A stretch of 64,000 bases of DNA from Persicaria tinctoria (Eukaryota > Streptophyta > Magnoliopsida > Caryophyllales > Polygonaceae): positions 186,001 through 250,000 of the forward strand of contig JBANSL010000005.1 in NCBI GenBank assembly GCA_037127255.1, read 5' to 3'. The position numbers were made by a program, and so were the translations under genes. Below the pieces are notes generated by a model. It ran no database searches. It worked only from the letters and a program-made list of their open reading frames with translations, and was not told where the DNA came from. The stretch's first letter is position 1. The number at the start of each line of letters is the position of its first letter. This document shows, in pieces, positions 44,771-56,987 of the stretch.

Positions 44771-46713
44771 TCAAACAGAAGAAAGTTTTCTATCTCCGAT
44801 TTCTATATTACAGTGCAAGCTCGATCCTTCAGGTAAACCTAGCGGAGGATCAGAACATGAACAGTTATCCACTGTATACAACTCCCACTCCTTAATTTCA
44901 CACTTAGCCATTGCTGTAGATAAACTTGAACCCTCCTCCTGAACCGGGTACTGTCCATCCGGACTCACAAGAACCGCTCCCGTGTAAGATTGCCCGGCAA
45001 CTCGGGCAGCACCATGGTAATGAAACAGCCCCCAGCTAAGATCATCTGCAACATCCACAATCGTCCAGAACTCGTTTGAAACAACCCCATTGTCCAAAAC
45101 ACTCAAGTAGAACGTGCCGGGTACTTTGCCTCTTTTCACACGGTACCTTCTCCGCCTCCACACTGTCCTCCCATCTAGAGTCTTAACCTGGAAAACCGGC
45201 TCATACCAAAACGACCCTCTAGCCTTTCCTCGGTAGAACAGCTGATACTGACAAGGAAATTGATCATAAGCAGGGTTTTGCCCTGCAACAACACGCCAGC
45301 TCCAATCAAGCTCTCCTAACCAACCAACGAAAAGATCTTCAGCAGCTTCATGGCATAGCTCGTTTCCTCGAAAACTCTCCAAAGGAGGCACACGGGGTTT
45401 TTCAGGGATAGCTGCATCTAACTCTAAGCAATTGTGCTTTTGGAGAACACAAAGCGAGAAGGCTTCTAGATTAGGGCTCTCGTACGAAGCAATACAACGA
45501 TAGTTGCACACTTGATCAACGGGACTGCAGTTGTTCAAGCACTGGAGGGCTTTCCTGCACTCTGGATCAAGTAAGCAATTGAGAATCTGAGGGCCACAGT
45601 TTGTTACCATGCAGCTCAAAGTAGATAAACCCTTAGCTCGCAGGTTCTTCAGGATTGAAACTGGCCTTATGTAGGCATTGATTATAACCAGAATGCAGAA
45701 CCTAATGTCATCCGAATTCTGCCGTTGCCATGCTTCTGTTATAGTCCCTACTAGCTCCTTTTCTTCCTTTGCTTTCTCCGATTGAGCAAAGCCGAACAAG
45801 CTCCCGCTGCCTTCATTTCTTACAGTTACAATTGATCCGCCCAATTTGTTCATCAAGCCAGCAGCAGAAGGGCTAAAACTGATAATGTTTGGGATATTTC
45901 CACTGTGCTTCTGAATCCACCTCACCGATTCTTGATTAGTAACAGCAACAGCAATCAGAATATCTGTAGATTGAAGCTCCTTTTCTAGATGTTCAACTTC
46001 TTCGCCGACTGAGACGCAGATATTGTCTGTGAATACCAACATCTCAAAACCCTCGTCAATCCATTTCAGCCTCTTCGCCTGCAAACAGATGGTGAGTGTT
46101 GCTCAGGATCAAATTCATCATCAAAATGAGAGAGAAGATGACAGAGCAAAATATATTCCAAAATTTCAAAACAAGAAAGTCTTTTTTTGGAGACATAGCA
46201 ACCCTACGTCCCTATCTGGTGCACCGATGGCAAGGAAACTGAAAAATCACCTTCTCCAAATATTCCCAATCTTGAATTGGAAAAGAAATCAAACAATTTA
46301 CAGAAACAGCGATTCGCAAATTCTTTTCCGAAACATTAATTAATTCCGATGGAAATTTCATATCTAAGCTGGTCACTTACAGTGTGAAACATGACCTCTT
46401 GCCATGGCGCTCCTTTAAGAGGACTGATACTACCTTCTCCTACCAGCGCCACAACTCTGACCAGCTGTCCGGCATCATTCGCCGTCTCCAATACATCCGA
46501 GGTTGAATCCGAAACCACCGGAACAGGTCCGATTTCTCTAACATAACGGGCGTTTTTGTTCAGAGCACGAGAAGAAAAAGCAGGTTGAGCGGTTTCCCGG
46601 CGAAACGGAACAGAATGAGAAACGAATTTGGGGATCCGAATCCGGTGTTTATGAAAATAACCAGAAAGTTTGGTGATGAGGCCGACGGAGGAGGAGGTGG
46701 CTTCGAGAGCCAT
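44771..46713 (-). CDS. VDR: Violaxanthin de-epoxidase-related protein, plastid
   Basis: Two exons, 46713-46381 and 46078-44771 (546 residues), joined by a GTAAGT...GCAG intron. The N-terminus MALEATSSSVGLITKLSGYF is Ser/Arg/Lys rich with few acids, as for a chloroplast transit peptide. Residues about 240-320 form a Cys-rich block (CMVTNCGPQILNCLLDPECR ... CNYRCIASYESP) and then a lipocalin-like part (WRVVAGQNPAYDQFPCQYQLF, FYLSVLDNGV, WGLFHYHGAA), both as in violaxanthin de-epoxidase and its related protein. A plastid N-terminal domain of about 170 residues is typical of the related protein, not VDE itself. Its substrate is not established. An upstream ATG at 46776 is in frame but would precede the transit peptide. 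Confidence 0.9.
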
Positions 46714-46782
46714 TGGTTGGATTGAGCCGAGCGTAAGGTTTCGAGAAAGCGGGAGTGGGATGATAGGCGGGCGCATCAGCGC

Positions 46783-46925
46783 ATGTGTATAAAAGGAGAC
46801 ACGTTAGCTGGTTCTTGTAACTTCTTATCCCTTTGCGGCTTTGTCGCACTGGATCGATCCGGGCTCCAAAACCGACCATATAATTTGGGCCGGATTGTGC
46901 TTACGTGTCTCCTTTTTATACACAT
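46783..46925. promoter_or_regulatory. Inverted TATA/ACGTGTC pair in bidirectional promoter
   Basis: ATGTGTATAAAAGGAGACAC (46783) and its inverted copy (46903-46925, one extra A) flank about 98 bp. Each arm puts a TATAAAA box and an ACGTGTC-type element facing one of the two divergent genes, VDR (-) and LIP1 (+). It could be the shared core promoter or a small inverted-repeat insertion. Confidence 0.5.
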
Positions 46926-46949
46926 CCGGATCCGGATCCGGATCCGGAT
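46925..46949. repeat. (GGATCC)n simple repeat
   Basis: Four consecutive GGATCC units next to the inverted TATA element. Confidence 0.85.
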
Positions 46950-47542
46950 ACAAGGACTTATTGTGGAGTATATAGTACTGTATATTTTTAAGTGCAATTG
47001 TTTTAGAATATGGGCTTATTTAAGGGATACAAGGACTTGAGGACCGAGTTCGGAGTCAGGGGAGTACCGGAGTAGTTTTATCCAAACAAACGCCTCTGTT
47101 GGCCCCATCTCTCCAGATCCGCTTCCACGGCTCCAGCGTGCACGATACCGGCCAACCACCTTTCCCGGTGTTCCAAATCGATCATCTTCTCCCTCCGATT
47201 AGCCTCTAGATCTGAGATAATCATTCCCTTCTATAAGCTCTCCGTATTTCTTTTTACAGAGGCGTGCAATATAAGCTTTGATTTCTGTCGATTGATCGCC
47301 ATACAGAGAGGATTCTCAAGTGTCTCTACACATTGGAGCTTCGAATTGCTTGCTTTAGTTCTGGATCAATCTCAGGTCTCGGTTTCATTTTCCTTTGTTT
47401 AGGTTTCAAAAGAGTTCGTCGATTTCGGGAGTCAAATCCGAATCTCCATCTTCGGAATAGTTCGTCACCGCTAGGCTTTTGTTGTCTGTGCTGTTGGTCT
47501 GATACTATTTCTTAGAGCTACGAAAGACGAGGAAGGGATAAT

Positions 47543-49874
47543 ATGTTTTGGAGGGAGAGAGAGAGGGAGAACAGGGTTCAAAATGGAGGGCCACTTTGCG
47601 GCCAGGTTAGGGTACTCGTTGTTGGAGATTCAGGTGCTTTCTCCATCTTGATTCTCTTATTTTTCAATTTTTGCGTGAAAATTTGTGAATATTCAAGTCT
47701 TTTACAGACGAATTTGCAACAACTTAAATGATTAGGAGCTCAAGGAGCAAATTGGCGGGCCACACCACACTGTCTTTGCTTGATGTTCATGAATTTTGAA
47801 CTCTTTTTATTTGTGGAATTAAAGGTTCTATGATTTATTCTAGATACGAAGCGATTCAAGGTCAATTGCATCTATTTTTTATTTTATTTTGGTAGAGAAT
47901 TGCATCTATTTTATGATTTTGTGCTGTTCAGATATATGTATGATTTCTTATACCCTGGTTGATATGAACAGATATAGATTTGGATCTGCAGGATGATAAT
48001 GTTTATGAATCTAGAAATGTGCCTCAGTGGTTTTGATTTTGACCTGTGGATTGGTGTTTCTGTTGTTGAATTGTTTTTTTTAATTGCTTTCACATTATAG
48101 AAGCTATTTGTTCTTGTTAGGCGTTGGAAAAACTTCTCTAGTTCACTTGATCATGAATGGTAGTTCTACCTCTTGCCCTCCTCAAACAATCGGATGCTCA
48201 GTCAGCGTCAAGGTGATTGAAATTTTGCTTTGGAACTTAAAAACAAAGCATTAAAAATACTCCGTAACTGTTTTGGATTTCTTCTTCTAAAGACCGATAT
48301 TTTCTTTGGCCAGCACTTGAAACATGGAAGCTCTGGCAGCTCTTCAGTTAGCACCAAAGCTGATGCTGAACGAGATTTCTTTGTAGAACTATGGGATATT
48401 TGTGGACATGATCGTTACAAAGATTGCCGATCTCTTTTCTATTCCCAGATTAATGGTAAGGTTGCTAGGATTTGCTGCTTAAATGGATTTAGTTGGATAT
48501 CTGGCTACTATTAGTTTTGTATTTATATCCATCCTTTCTAAATCAAGCTTCCTATTTTTGTAAAAATCATATGCAGGAGTAATTTTTGTTTATGATCTTT
48601 CGCAAAGAAGGACCAAAACAAGCTTGATAAAATGGGCCTCAGAGATTGCAGCAACTGGAACTTTCTCTGCCCCCATGGGTTCTGCAGGACCAGGTGGCCT
48701 TCCTGTTCCTTACATTGTTATTCAAAACAAGGCAGATCTTGCTGCCAAGGAAGGCAGGAGAGTTAGCAGTGGTAATCTCGTTGACATGGCCCGCCATTGG
48801 GTTGAGAAGCAGGGTTTACTACCCCCAAGTGATGAGCTTCCCCTCGTTGAAAGTTTCCCTGGCAATAGCACACTTTTAGCTGTGAGATAACCGCCTTCTA
48901 TTTTCTTTAATCTTGTCAAAATGTCTCTTGTTCTTGCACGTGTCTGGATTCTGGAATAACTGATGGCTTTCCCTTCAGATTGTGATTATGCACTTAATCT
49001 ACAGTTTTTTAGTGGTATTAGTTATCAGTCTTCTAGGTCAGAATTCAGAACTACAAGAGTGTGATTTGAGAAAGCAGAAGCTGGAAGTAGATTTGCATGC
49101 ATCGGAAATAAAGCTGCCCTTTACACTGGCATGAACTAACAATTTTGAATAGTTCAGAAGCTATATCCATTTTTAGGATACATGGTAGCTTTTTTCTTTT
49201 TTTTCTTTACTGAAACTCATACATGATAGCTTGCTGTTATATCTGACATGGATAGTTTCTATATTCCCATTTGTCAGTCACCTAATCCTATTGGAGAAAC
49301 AATGTCTTGGATGTTTACAGGCTGCCAAAGAAGCAAGATATGACAAGGAAGCTGTGAATAAATTTTTCCACATGGTCTGTCTTTGCCTTGTTCATTAAAG
49401 TTTCATGGATTTAAATTAATTCTGAGAAATGCCATCTCACATTGATCAGTTATCATTTTCAGTTGATCAGGAGAAGATACTTTTCAGATGAATTGCCATC
49501 TTCAATTCCTTCGCCTTGGTCTATTTCACCTGTACAAAGACCTACTGAACGTTTGGATGACATTACTAGTGAAGAAGGCCAATTCTACAAGAATACTAGG
49601 TAACTTCAGTTTTAATACATGCTGCATTCTCATCTGCCTCTATTAGAAGAATGATAATGCAATCCTTTGTTTTCCCTGCAGTTTAATTGGGGACTCGTAC
49701 AAGTATAATATCCACCCTCCCCTCCCAGCTCAACACGGCCTCACGCCTCCTTCAACCCTATACCCTCAGCGGCCAATGTTAACACCTGAAGCCAACAACA
49801 TTCCCAGATACAGCGCCATGGGTGCTTCTGAGATCAGTTATACGAGACCAAGACGCACTGACATCAATGTCTAA
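47543..49874 (+). CDS. LIP1: Small GTPase LIP1 (light insensitive period 1)
   Basis: Seven exons, GT-AG and in frame: 47543-47633, 48121-48212, 48314-48455, 48577-48881, 49321-49374, 49463-49599, 49682-49874 (337 residues). It starts MFWRERERENRVQNGGP. The P-loop GDSGVGKTS spans intron 1; WDICGHDRYKDCRSLFYSQ is the G3 region, and IQNKADL is the G4 motif. The long loop GTFSAPMGSAGPGGLPVP and the Pro-rich C-tail (HPPLPAQHGLTPPS) are typical of LIP1. It lacks a C-terminal prenylation box. LIP1 proteins are atypical small GTPases that act in circadian period and microtubule organisation. Divergent with VDR and convergent with the PPR gene. Confidence 0.93.
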
Positions 49875-50317
49875 CTAAACCATATATTTTTTGATGGATA
49901 AATGGGATAGAGAGAACCATTTGATTCCGTATTAGGTTAACTGCTATAAAAAATTGAAAATGTGTTTTTATTATTTTTGTGGCTTTTAGTTTAGATACTT
50001 GGGAACCAGCAAATCAGCAATATATTTGTTTTCCTTCTTTCTTTTCTGGTTTTCTTTGTTTTTATAAAGGGGATTGCTTCCTTGTAGTGATTTGTACAGC
50101 ACAGGCGTCATCTTTCATTGATTATGTTGTAAAGTTTGACCTAATGAGATAGCCAATTTGGGCGAATTTGATATCAATTTTATTTATAGTAATAGTTGTG
50201 TTCATGGGGAAAAAAAATACAATAAACTATAGTCAGTTTCACTTGCCACTCACAAAATTTTGCACATTCTCTTGTTGCACAAGTACACTCAAGGAAACTC
50301 GTAAGTTAGAATCACCT
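49875..50317. other. 3' regions between LIP1 and the PPR gene
   Basis: No coding sequence. Convergent transcription units end here. Confidence 0.6.
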
Positions 50318-53300
50318 TCAAGCATCCATTAGAAGCGCTTTGTCTTCTGGAGCATGTCCGAATGCTTTCATCTGCTCAATAAGATCATCCAAAACTGAAA
50401 CCACGAGATTGGCCTTGCTATGAGTATTGTCCTTGGCGAGAAAGACATGGACCTCATTGTCCAGTTCTATCCAACTACACCCTGGCTCCTTAACCACGCC
50501 GGATGACTCCATTCTTCTCCTTACTCGCTTCACGTCGTCCCACATACCTTTGCCTGCGTATATGTTTGAGAGTAGAATGTATGAACCGCTGTCTGCCGGG
50601 TCTGAAGATATAGCCTTTTCTGCAGCATATGCACCCAGCACAGCAGGGGCGGCCACAGGGTGGGGCGGGCGTACGCGGCCGCCCCACCTTTCGACCCACG
50701 TGCCCCGGGGTTTAGAAAAAAAATAAAAAATAATTTATATATATAGAAGTGTTGTAATAAGTAAAACTAGGATGAATATTGAATCACTTAGTCTACTTTG
50801 CTTAGTTGGTTGGTGGGAAGGAAGGAAACTAATGTTAGATCAAAGGTTTGGGGTTCAAGTCCCACTAGCCTCATTTTTTAAAACAAATTTCACCTCCCTA
50901 AAAATAGTTTTTTTATTATTTGTTCAACTTACACCCCACTTTCTTTGTTTCTACCCCTTATTTAATTATATTCCCACTTTCCGACGAAATTTATTCTTTG
51001 TTCAACATGCACCTACTCTCTATGTTTCTACCCCCTATTTAATTATGTTCTCACTTCTCGAGCTCCCTACTATATACAAATTATCTAGCTATAAATTAAT
51101 TAAACCCCATAAAATTGGTGAAATTATGATTTGATTATGAGAATAAATTTCTACCCCCTATTTAATTATGTTTCTACCCCTATTTAATTATGTTCCCACT
51201 TCTCGAGCTCCCTACTATATACAAATTATCTAGCTATAAATTAATTAAACCCCATAAAATTGGTAAAATTATGATTTGATTATGAGAATAAATTTTGTGA
51301 AATTTTCATTAGAGTTTTGATTTTGAGAATAAATTTTGTGGTTTAATTATTATGTATGTGATTTTGAGAATGAAATTTATGAATTGAATTTGTGAAGTTT
51401 TATGCAATATTTGTATTTTCGTAATTCAAATCACAATTTCTATTATGTCTTTTGGACCAAAAGATATTATAAAGTTGGTGAGTTTACAATCCTAGCTAAT
51501 ATGCAAAAGCCTTGAATTTAACATGATTGAATTTCGATAAGTTTACACTCCTAAATATGACAAATGCCTGAATTTCCAATGAATGACGAGAAACAACTAT
51601 CATAGCAACAAAGCAAATGTAAGCAAATGTAAGCCTACTTTTCTATAATCCACTCCTAAGTTGAAAATCGTAGCTTAGGTAAAGGAGTTTATTCAAGGCA
51701 TATATCTCAAATTCTCAATACACACTAGAAAATTTCGCCCCACCTTTCGGAGGATCCTGCGGCCGCCACTGCAGCACAGCATTACCCGAAGCTCGACATG
51801 CACTTAGCAGACTCCTCCACACTATTGGTGCTGGTTCTATAGGCATTCTCTCTATAAATTCCTTAGCCTCGGCTACTTTACCTGCTCTACCGAAGAGTGA
51901 AACCATACAAGCGTAATGCTCCATCCCCGGTTGAATGTCATAGCTGCTCATAGAGTTGAAGTATTCAAGGCCAATATCTACGAGCCCTGCGTGAACGCAA
52001 GCTGAGAGGACTCCAACAAATGTCACATAGTTCGGCCGAAGCCCTTCTTGGAGCATCCTCCCGTATACAGAAAGGGCATCCTCGGCTTCTCCGTGATGTG
52101 CGTATGTGGAGATGATGGAATTCCAACACGGAAGATCTCTCCATGTTGCAGAATCAAACACTTTGCGAGCTTGTTCTAAGCTGCCACACTTGGCATACAT
52201 GTCGACAAGCGCATTTGTAACGAAAGGGTCAAGATCTAAGCTGGTTTTAACAACCTGAGCATGATATTGTTGCCCTTGTTGGATACTTGCCAGGCTACTG
52301 GCTGCGGTAATCAGTGCAACAAAAGTGAATTCGTTAGGCTTCTGCCCCGAAAGTTGCAAATGATGGTAAAGTTTAAGAGCCTCCTCATTTTCCATCTGCT
52401 GTGTATAGCCAAAGAACATTGCATTCCAAACCACCAAATCCTTTTCCTTAACCTCATCAAACATGAGCCTTGCGTCTGCCACGAGAGAACATTTTGAATA
52501 AACATCAATCAGGGCACTGCCAGCAAACACATCCAAGGAGACCCCAACCTTCTTTATGAGACCATGAATTTGCTTGCTTAGTTCAATTTCAAATACAGAG
52601 GCTGAAGCCCCAAGAAGACTAACAAATGTCAGGAGGTTTGGAGGTAGCATATTGACTCTCATCTCGCGGAAAAGAGCTACTGCTTCATGTAGCTTCTCCT
52701 GCCTCGAGTATCCTTCAATCATTGCATTGTACGAAACAATATTATGTTCAGATGTAGTATCAAATACTCTTCTAGCATCACCCAGAGATTCACATTTAGA
52801 GTACATATCTATCAAACCATTCTTCACAAACTCATCAGACCGAAGATTTACCTTGATGGTATAAGCATGGACTTGCCTTCCGGGCTGAAGAGCTTCAAGC
52901 GAACCACATGAGGTGAGAACGCTTGTGCAAGCAAAACCATCGGCTCTCCAACCCAACCTGTTCATTTCGGCAAACAACTCCATTGCTTCAGCATTGAGTG
53001 AATTTTGCATGCATCCAGAAATTATTGTTGTCCATGCAATAAGATTCTTTGAAACAATACGGTCAAATAAAGTCCGCCCACTTCTCACCCTACCACATTT
53101 CGTGTAGAAATCTATGAGCACATTGATAACTGAGGCATCCATCTCGGTTCCTCTCCTCAACACGTATGCATGGAGCTGTTTACCCCCTTCAAGATGCCGA
53201 AGCAACGAACACGCACTCAGAACAGTAGATAAAACATATCTATCAGGTTGAATGCCAGCATCTATCATCTGATGAAACAGCATCAATGCAACATCTCCTC

Positions 53301-53982
53301 TCCCAATTCTTGTATACCCAGTCAAAATAGTTGTCCATGTAACTAATGTCTTCACATATAGCTCGTCGAAAACAGCTTTCGCTGTCTCCATATCACCACT
53401 CTTTGAATAGAAATCAATCAAAGAGGTCCCAACATACACATCTTGATCCAAACCATACTTGCCAACAAAACCATGGACTTGAGTGCCTAAACGAAAAGTA
53501 CTCAATTGACCGCAGGCACGGACAATACTAGCCAATATAAATTCATTGGCGGTTCCATCCGAGCTTCTTAGAAACTCCATGAAGACCAGCAAAGCCTCTT
53601 CATAATGCTCATTTTGGGCATACATTGTAACCAAGGTGGACCAAGAAATGAGGTTCCTCTTAGGCATTTTGTCGAACAGTTTGCGTGCATATCGAACACA
53701 GCCAGATTTTGAGCATGAATTCATGAGAATGTTAGCCAAGAAGGTATCGGAATGAAGCCCTGAGACAACAATCTGACCATGTATTTTCTTGTAATACAAA
53801 ACGGGTTCACCAGATTCGACACGCAACTGCAAGAGATCAGCGAATTGCCGGCGCTTGTGCCGGAGTCTGCGAGCAGAAAGGGTTTCATTTTCCGCGGGAA
53901 ACTTTGATAACAGCATCGGGAGATCGGAAGGCTGATAGTCAACGGCTTTGCAACATAATTTCAAGTATTTTCTCATCCCCAC
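50318..53982 (-). pseudogene. PLS-class PPR protein gene split by a hAT insertion
   Basis: The N-terminal 740 or so residues (53982 to 51780) are a long array of pentatricopeptide repeats (SGVISWNTMISGY-type units such as NLIAWTTIISGCMQNSLNAE), ending in WRSLLSACRASGNAVL. The remaining E-type C-terminus (AYAAEKAISSDPADSGSYIL ... KEPGCSWIELDNEVHVF) continues at 50635-50318. Between them lies a 1128-bp hAT element. The two parts join in frame across one copy of the 8-bp duplication. In the present form the frame runs 17 codons into the element and stops at 51715, losing the E region needed for C-to-U RNA editing in organelles. It resembles At4g39530-type PPRs. Organelle targeting is likely for the family. 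Confidence 0.9.
50636..51779. mobile_element. Non-autonomous hAT element (50644-51771) in the PPR gene, TSD CAGCACAG
   Basis: CAGCACAG at 50636-50643 and 51772-51779; ends CAGGGGCGGCC and inverted CAGTGGCGGCC. The subterminal regions also match in inverse (GGCGGGGC / GCCCCACC). No transposase ORF. An interior block of about 140 bp (TTATGTTCNCACTTCTCGAG... AATAAATTT) is tandemly repeated at 51037 and 51180. Confidence 0.92.
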
Positions 53983-54284
53983 TGGACGAAGACAGCTAAT
54001 TGCAACGAAAGCAAAAGAAAAAAAACAGTTTAATTCATGGTGGAGTATGAATTTTTAATTTTACTTGTGAGTTTCAGATTTCGGATGAGTCAAATTGACT
54101 AATGCTTAACGGACGAGTCGTTTTGGGTTTGCACTTTCCACCAAAAAAAGGAGTAATTTAAGGTTTGAAACGTAGTTTTGCACTTTTTTGAATTATAAAA
54201 ATTATATAAAATATTATTTTTAATTACTTTTTTAAAAATAATTTCATAATAGTTTTCAACATGTAATTAAAAAATATTATTTAA
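53983..54284. other. Upstream region of the PPR gene
   Basis: AT-rich; no second gene. Confidence 0.5.
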
Positions 54285-54525
54285 TACTTCATCCATTAAT
54301 CAAAACTTGTCGTTTTAGAAGGTAAATCTCGTTAAGAAAAAGTTGTCATTCAATAAGTTTTTTAGTAAATTGCCTTTATAATGATTAGATAATTGTTAGT
54401 TGTAGTTTTTGAGAAAGTAAAAAAGTAGAGTAATAATTAGGGGTATAAGTGTATTTTTGTTTGTTTTCTTAATAAGTGTGTAGTTTTATAAAATGACAAG
54501 TTTTAATAAACGAGTGTGAATAGTA
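54285..54525. mobile_element. Stowaway-like MITE
   Basis: TACTTCATCC...AAAACTTGTC and, inverted, TACTATTCACACTCG...AAAACTTGTC at the right end; TA is present at both limits. The ends are diverged so the family call is tentative. Confidence 0.5.
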
Positions 54526-55560
54526 ACCTTTATGTTTGGTCGAACATGGGAGTATAAACTTGTATATGTTGTAACTAGACAACTAGTTATCTCGGGATAA
54601 TGTCAATTTATGGCTATTGAACATATATAAAAATGGCTATTGACAAGATAATTTTTAGTAAATTGCACTTTAATCCTTTTTCGTATTAACAAATAATTTC
54701 AAAATGGATCGAGACTTGAAACCAAACCTCTCCGGCTTCCCTCTTCTTCAACCTCTCGTTTGCTCTCAATATCGATCTCACGCATGCTGCTCATCATTAA
54801 TCTAGCGATCTTTTGCTCGTCATAGATATTGAGCTTGCTTACTCAAACAGTCAAACCCCAAAGCGAAGTCGTTGCAGTCACACTTGGTAGTCCAGTTGCA
54901 AACACCAATGGTCATCTAATGTCGAAGCCTACTGCCCGGATTCAACACCTTCCGCTCTATCTTGTTGGCGATTAATCATTATTTAATTATATATGTAAGC
55001 ATATATAATGCATACATAATTTTATCCACGCGGCAAATTAAGAAGGCTGAGCTACTTCTTATTTCTCGTGTTCGAAGTCACATTCTTTTTCGATCCTTGT
55101 TTACAAACTTTAATGTTGATTAATTAACCTCAGTAGTTTTGGCTGAGCGTATGATTTAACGTCGATTGTTTTAGACGACCATACAACTTAACCTCAATAG
55201 TCTTGGCATTTACCTCATTGTATTGAGCCGAGGTTATTGATTCAACTCAATGTGATAATTCAACCTTAGTTTTGACAAAATTTTCAATCGAAAACCACAT
55301 TTTACTAGTCGAAAACTATTGAAAAATAAAAATAAAACACTATCGAAATACTAGAGTAACCATATTAATTCATTACTGGATAATATTCAACGATTTTAGC
55401 AGAAAGACATTTGAATTCGAATGGCACCAGTCACCACAAAAAAAACCTAACTCTCAACCATATGTTTCCAAACTCTTGTTAATGATCAAACTAAAAAAAT
55501 ACCACAAATGTGCAAAACATAAAGAGATCAAATCACCCATTGTTCCCATTAATTAGCTGA
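54526..55560. other. Intergenic DNA
   Basis: AT-rich; no gene recognised. Confidence 0.5.
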
Positions 55561-55824
55561 TTACCACCAAAAAAAGCTTCTCTCGATGATCCTCTCTCAG
55601 ACCACCAGTGGAAGAAGCACAACATCATTGTCCACATAATCAAACCTGTATACGTCAAGTAGCACCCGCATATCACCAACGATTATCCCGCGTCTCCAAC
55701 CTCTAACATTCTTAGGTTCATGGGCCTCATGGTAATTGAAGCACAAATCTTTAGCCCCCATATCGCGCACCTCTATCACGGGCACCACATGAAAACCCAA
55801 CAATGATCTCCGTCCCTTGTATAC
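55560..55824 (-). pseudogene. C-terminal exon of unidentified duplicated gene, copy 1
   Basis: Minus-strand frame (55803-55597) reads LGFHVVPVIEVRDMGAKDLC ... DVYRFDYVDNDVVLLPLVV then stop. A diverged copy is at 61700-61960 (LLGFHVIPVIGVRDMGARDLC ... LYRFDNVDSDVLLPLAI). The protein family is not recognised. The upstream side is interrupted by a hAT element. Confidence 0.5.
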
Positions 55825-56641
55825 TTGGTATGCAGGGCCGGACCTGACATTTTTAGTGCCTGAGACGAGATTTTAAAATGGGTCCTTTACTATTTTTAAT
55901 AAAAAAATTACGAACATCAAACTATAAAACAATATCACTAATTAAATATATTACTATGTTAATACTGTAGCATTTTATATAAGCTATAGAAAGAAGCACT
56001 AAACAGAGGCAACATCCACACAACAACCACTATGACTTCGGAAATCAGAACATCGTACGCAAGACGCAACAACAACCAAGGCCACTCTAAGGTTTTGTTT
56101 GCACTTCGCAGTAGACAAAGTTCAATTGAATGATTTTATATATTCATAATATTTACACGTAGCAGAGCATCAGCCAGCAAAGCTTAGGTATTTGCAAAAA
56201 TTAAAACTTTAGAACCCTAGCCTATTGTAGAAAAGTGAGATAAAGAACTCTAATCTATTGAAATCAAAATTCAGAAGTGACAGCAAACTTGCCGTTGATG
56301 AGTGGCAACCTCGAATTCTTAGAATCGACGCGAGTGGCACCCTGACAATCGACAATAGAATAGGCGCGAGTGGTGAGTGGCGACCTCAGAGAATCGGCGC
56401 GAGTGGTCCCGACGACTAGCGAAATCGGAGTTCATACTGGATTGGAGGTCGTTTGCGTGAATTTGTGTGTGATTGGGTGAAATTGGGTGTTCTGTGTTCC
56501 TTCTTTCGTTCATTCTATTTAGTTTAAGGTCGGCGTCTTTACCTAGTGTATACATCTAAATAAAATGTATGGGCCCCTAAGGTTAGTGGGCCTGAGGCGA
56601 TGCCTGTTGGGCCTCGCCTCAGGTCCGGCCCTGTTGGTATG
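55825..56641. mobile_element. Non-autonomous hAT element (55833-56633), TSD TTGGTATG
   Basis: TTGGTATG flanks both ends; ends CAGGGCCGGACCTGA and inverted CAGGGCCGGACCTGA match over 15 bp. Interior carries a degraded sequence without transposase. It interrupts the duplicated gene copy: the same site is intact at 61921-61932 (TACTTGGTATGTGTAATGC). Confidence 0.92.
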
Positions 56642-56947
56642 GGTACTGCTCGAATTATTTATAAATCACTCCGAACATCCTTATTATACTCGATCTTAGT
56701 TTTTTTTTTTTTGAGAAAATACTCGATCTTAGTTAAAGACAAAACACATTTGAAGCATATTTAACAATAATCAATGATTTTTTTTTGGTATAACTAGTAC
56801 TTTCCCGGAAAAAAAGAAGAAGCTATTTTAGATTGGGGAAATGGCAGGCTACCTAGAAGAAAAAAGAAGCTTCAACATTTTTGTGGTATTTTGAAAACAA
56901 ACGGAAGCAGGAAGAGGAAATATTGGAGAAAGGGATCGGATGAAAAG

Positions 56948-56987
<40 letters not shown>

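Noticed and set aside
54040..54120. Possible gene upstream of the PPR start
   Set aside because: No open frame or conserved motif; probably promoter DNA.
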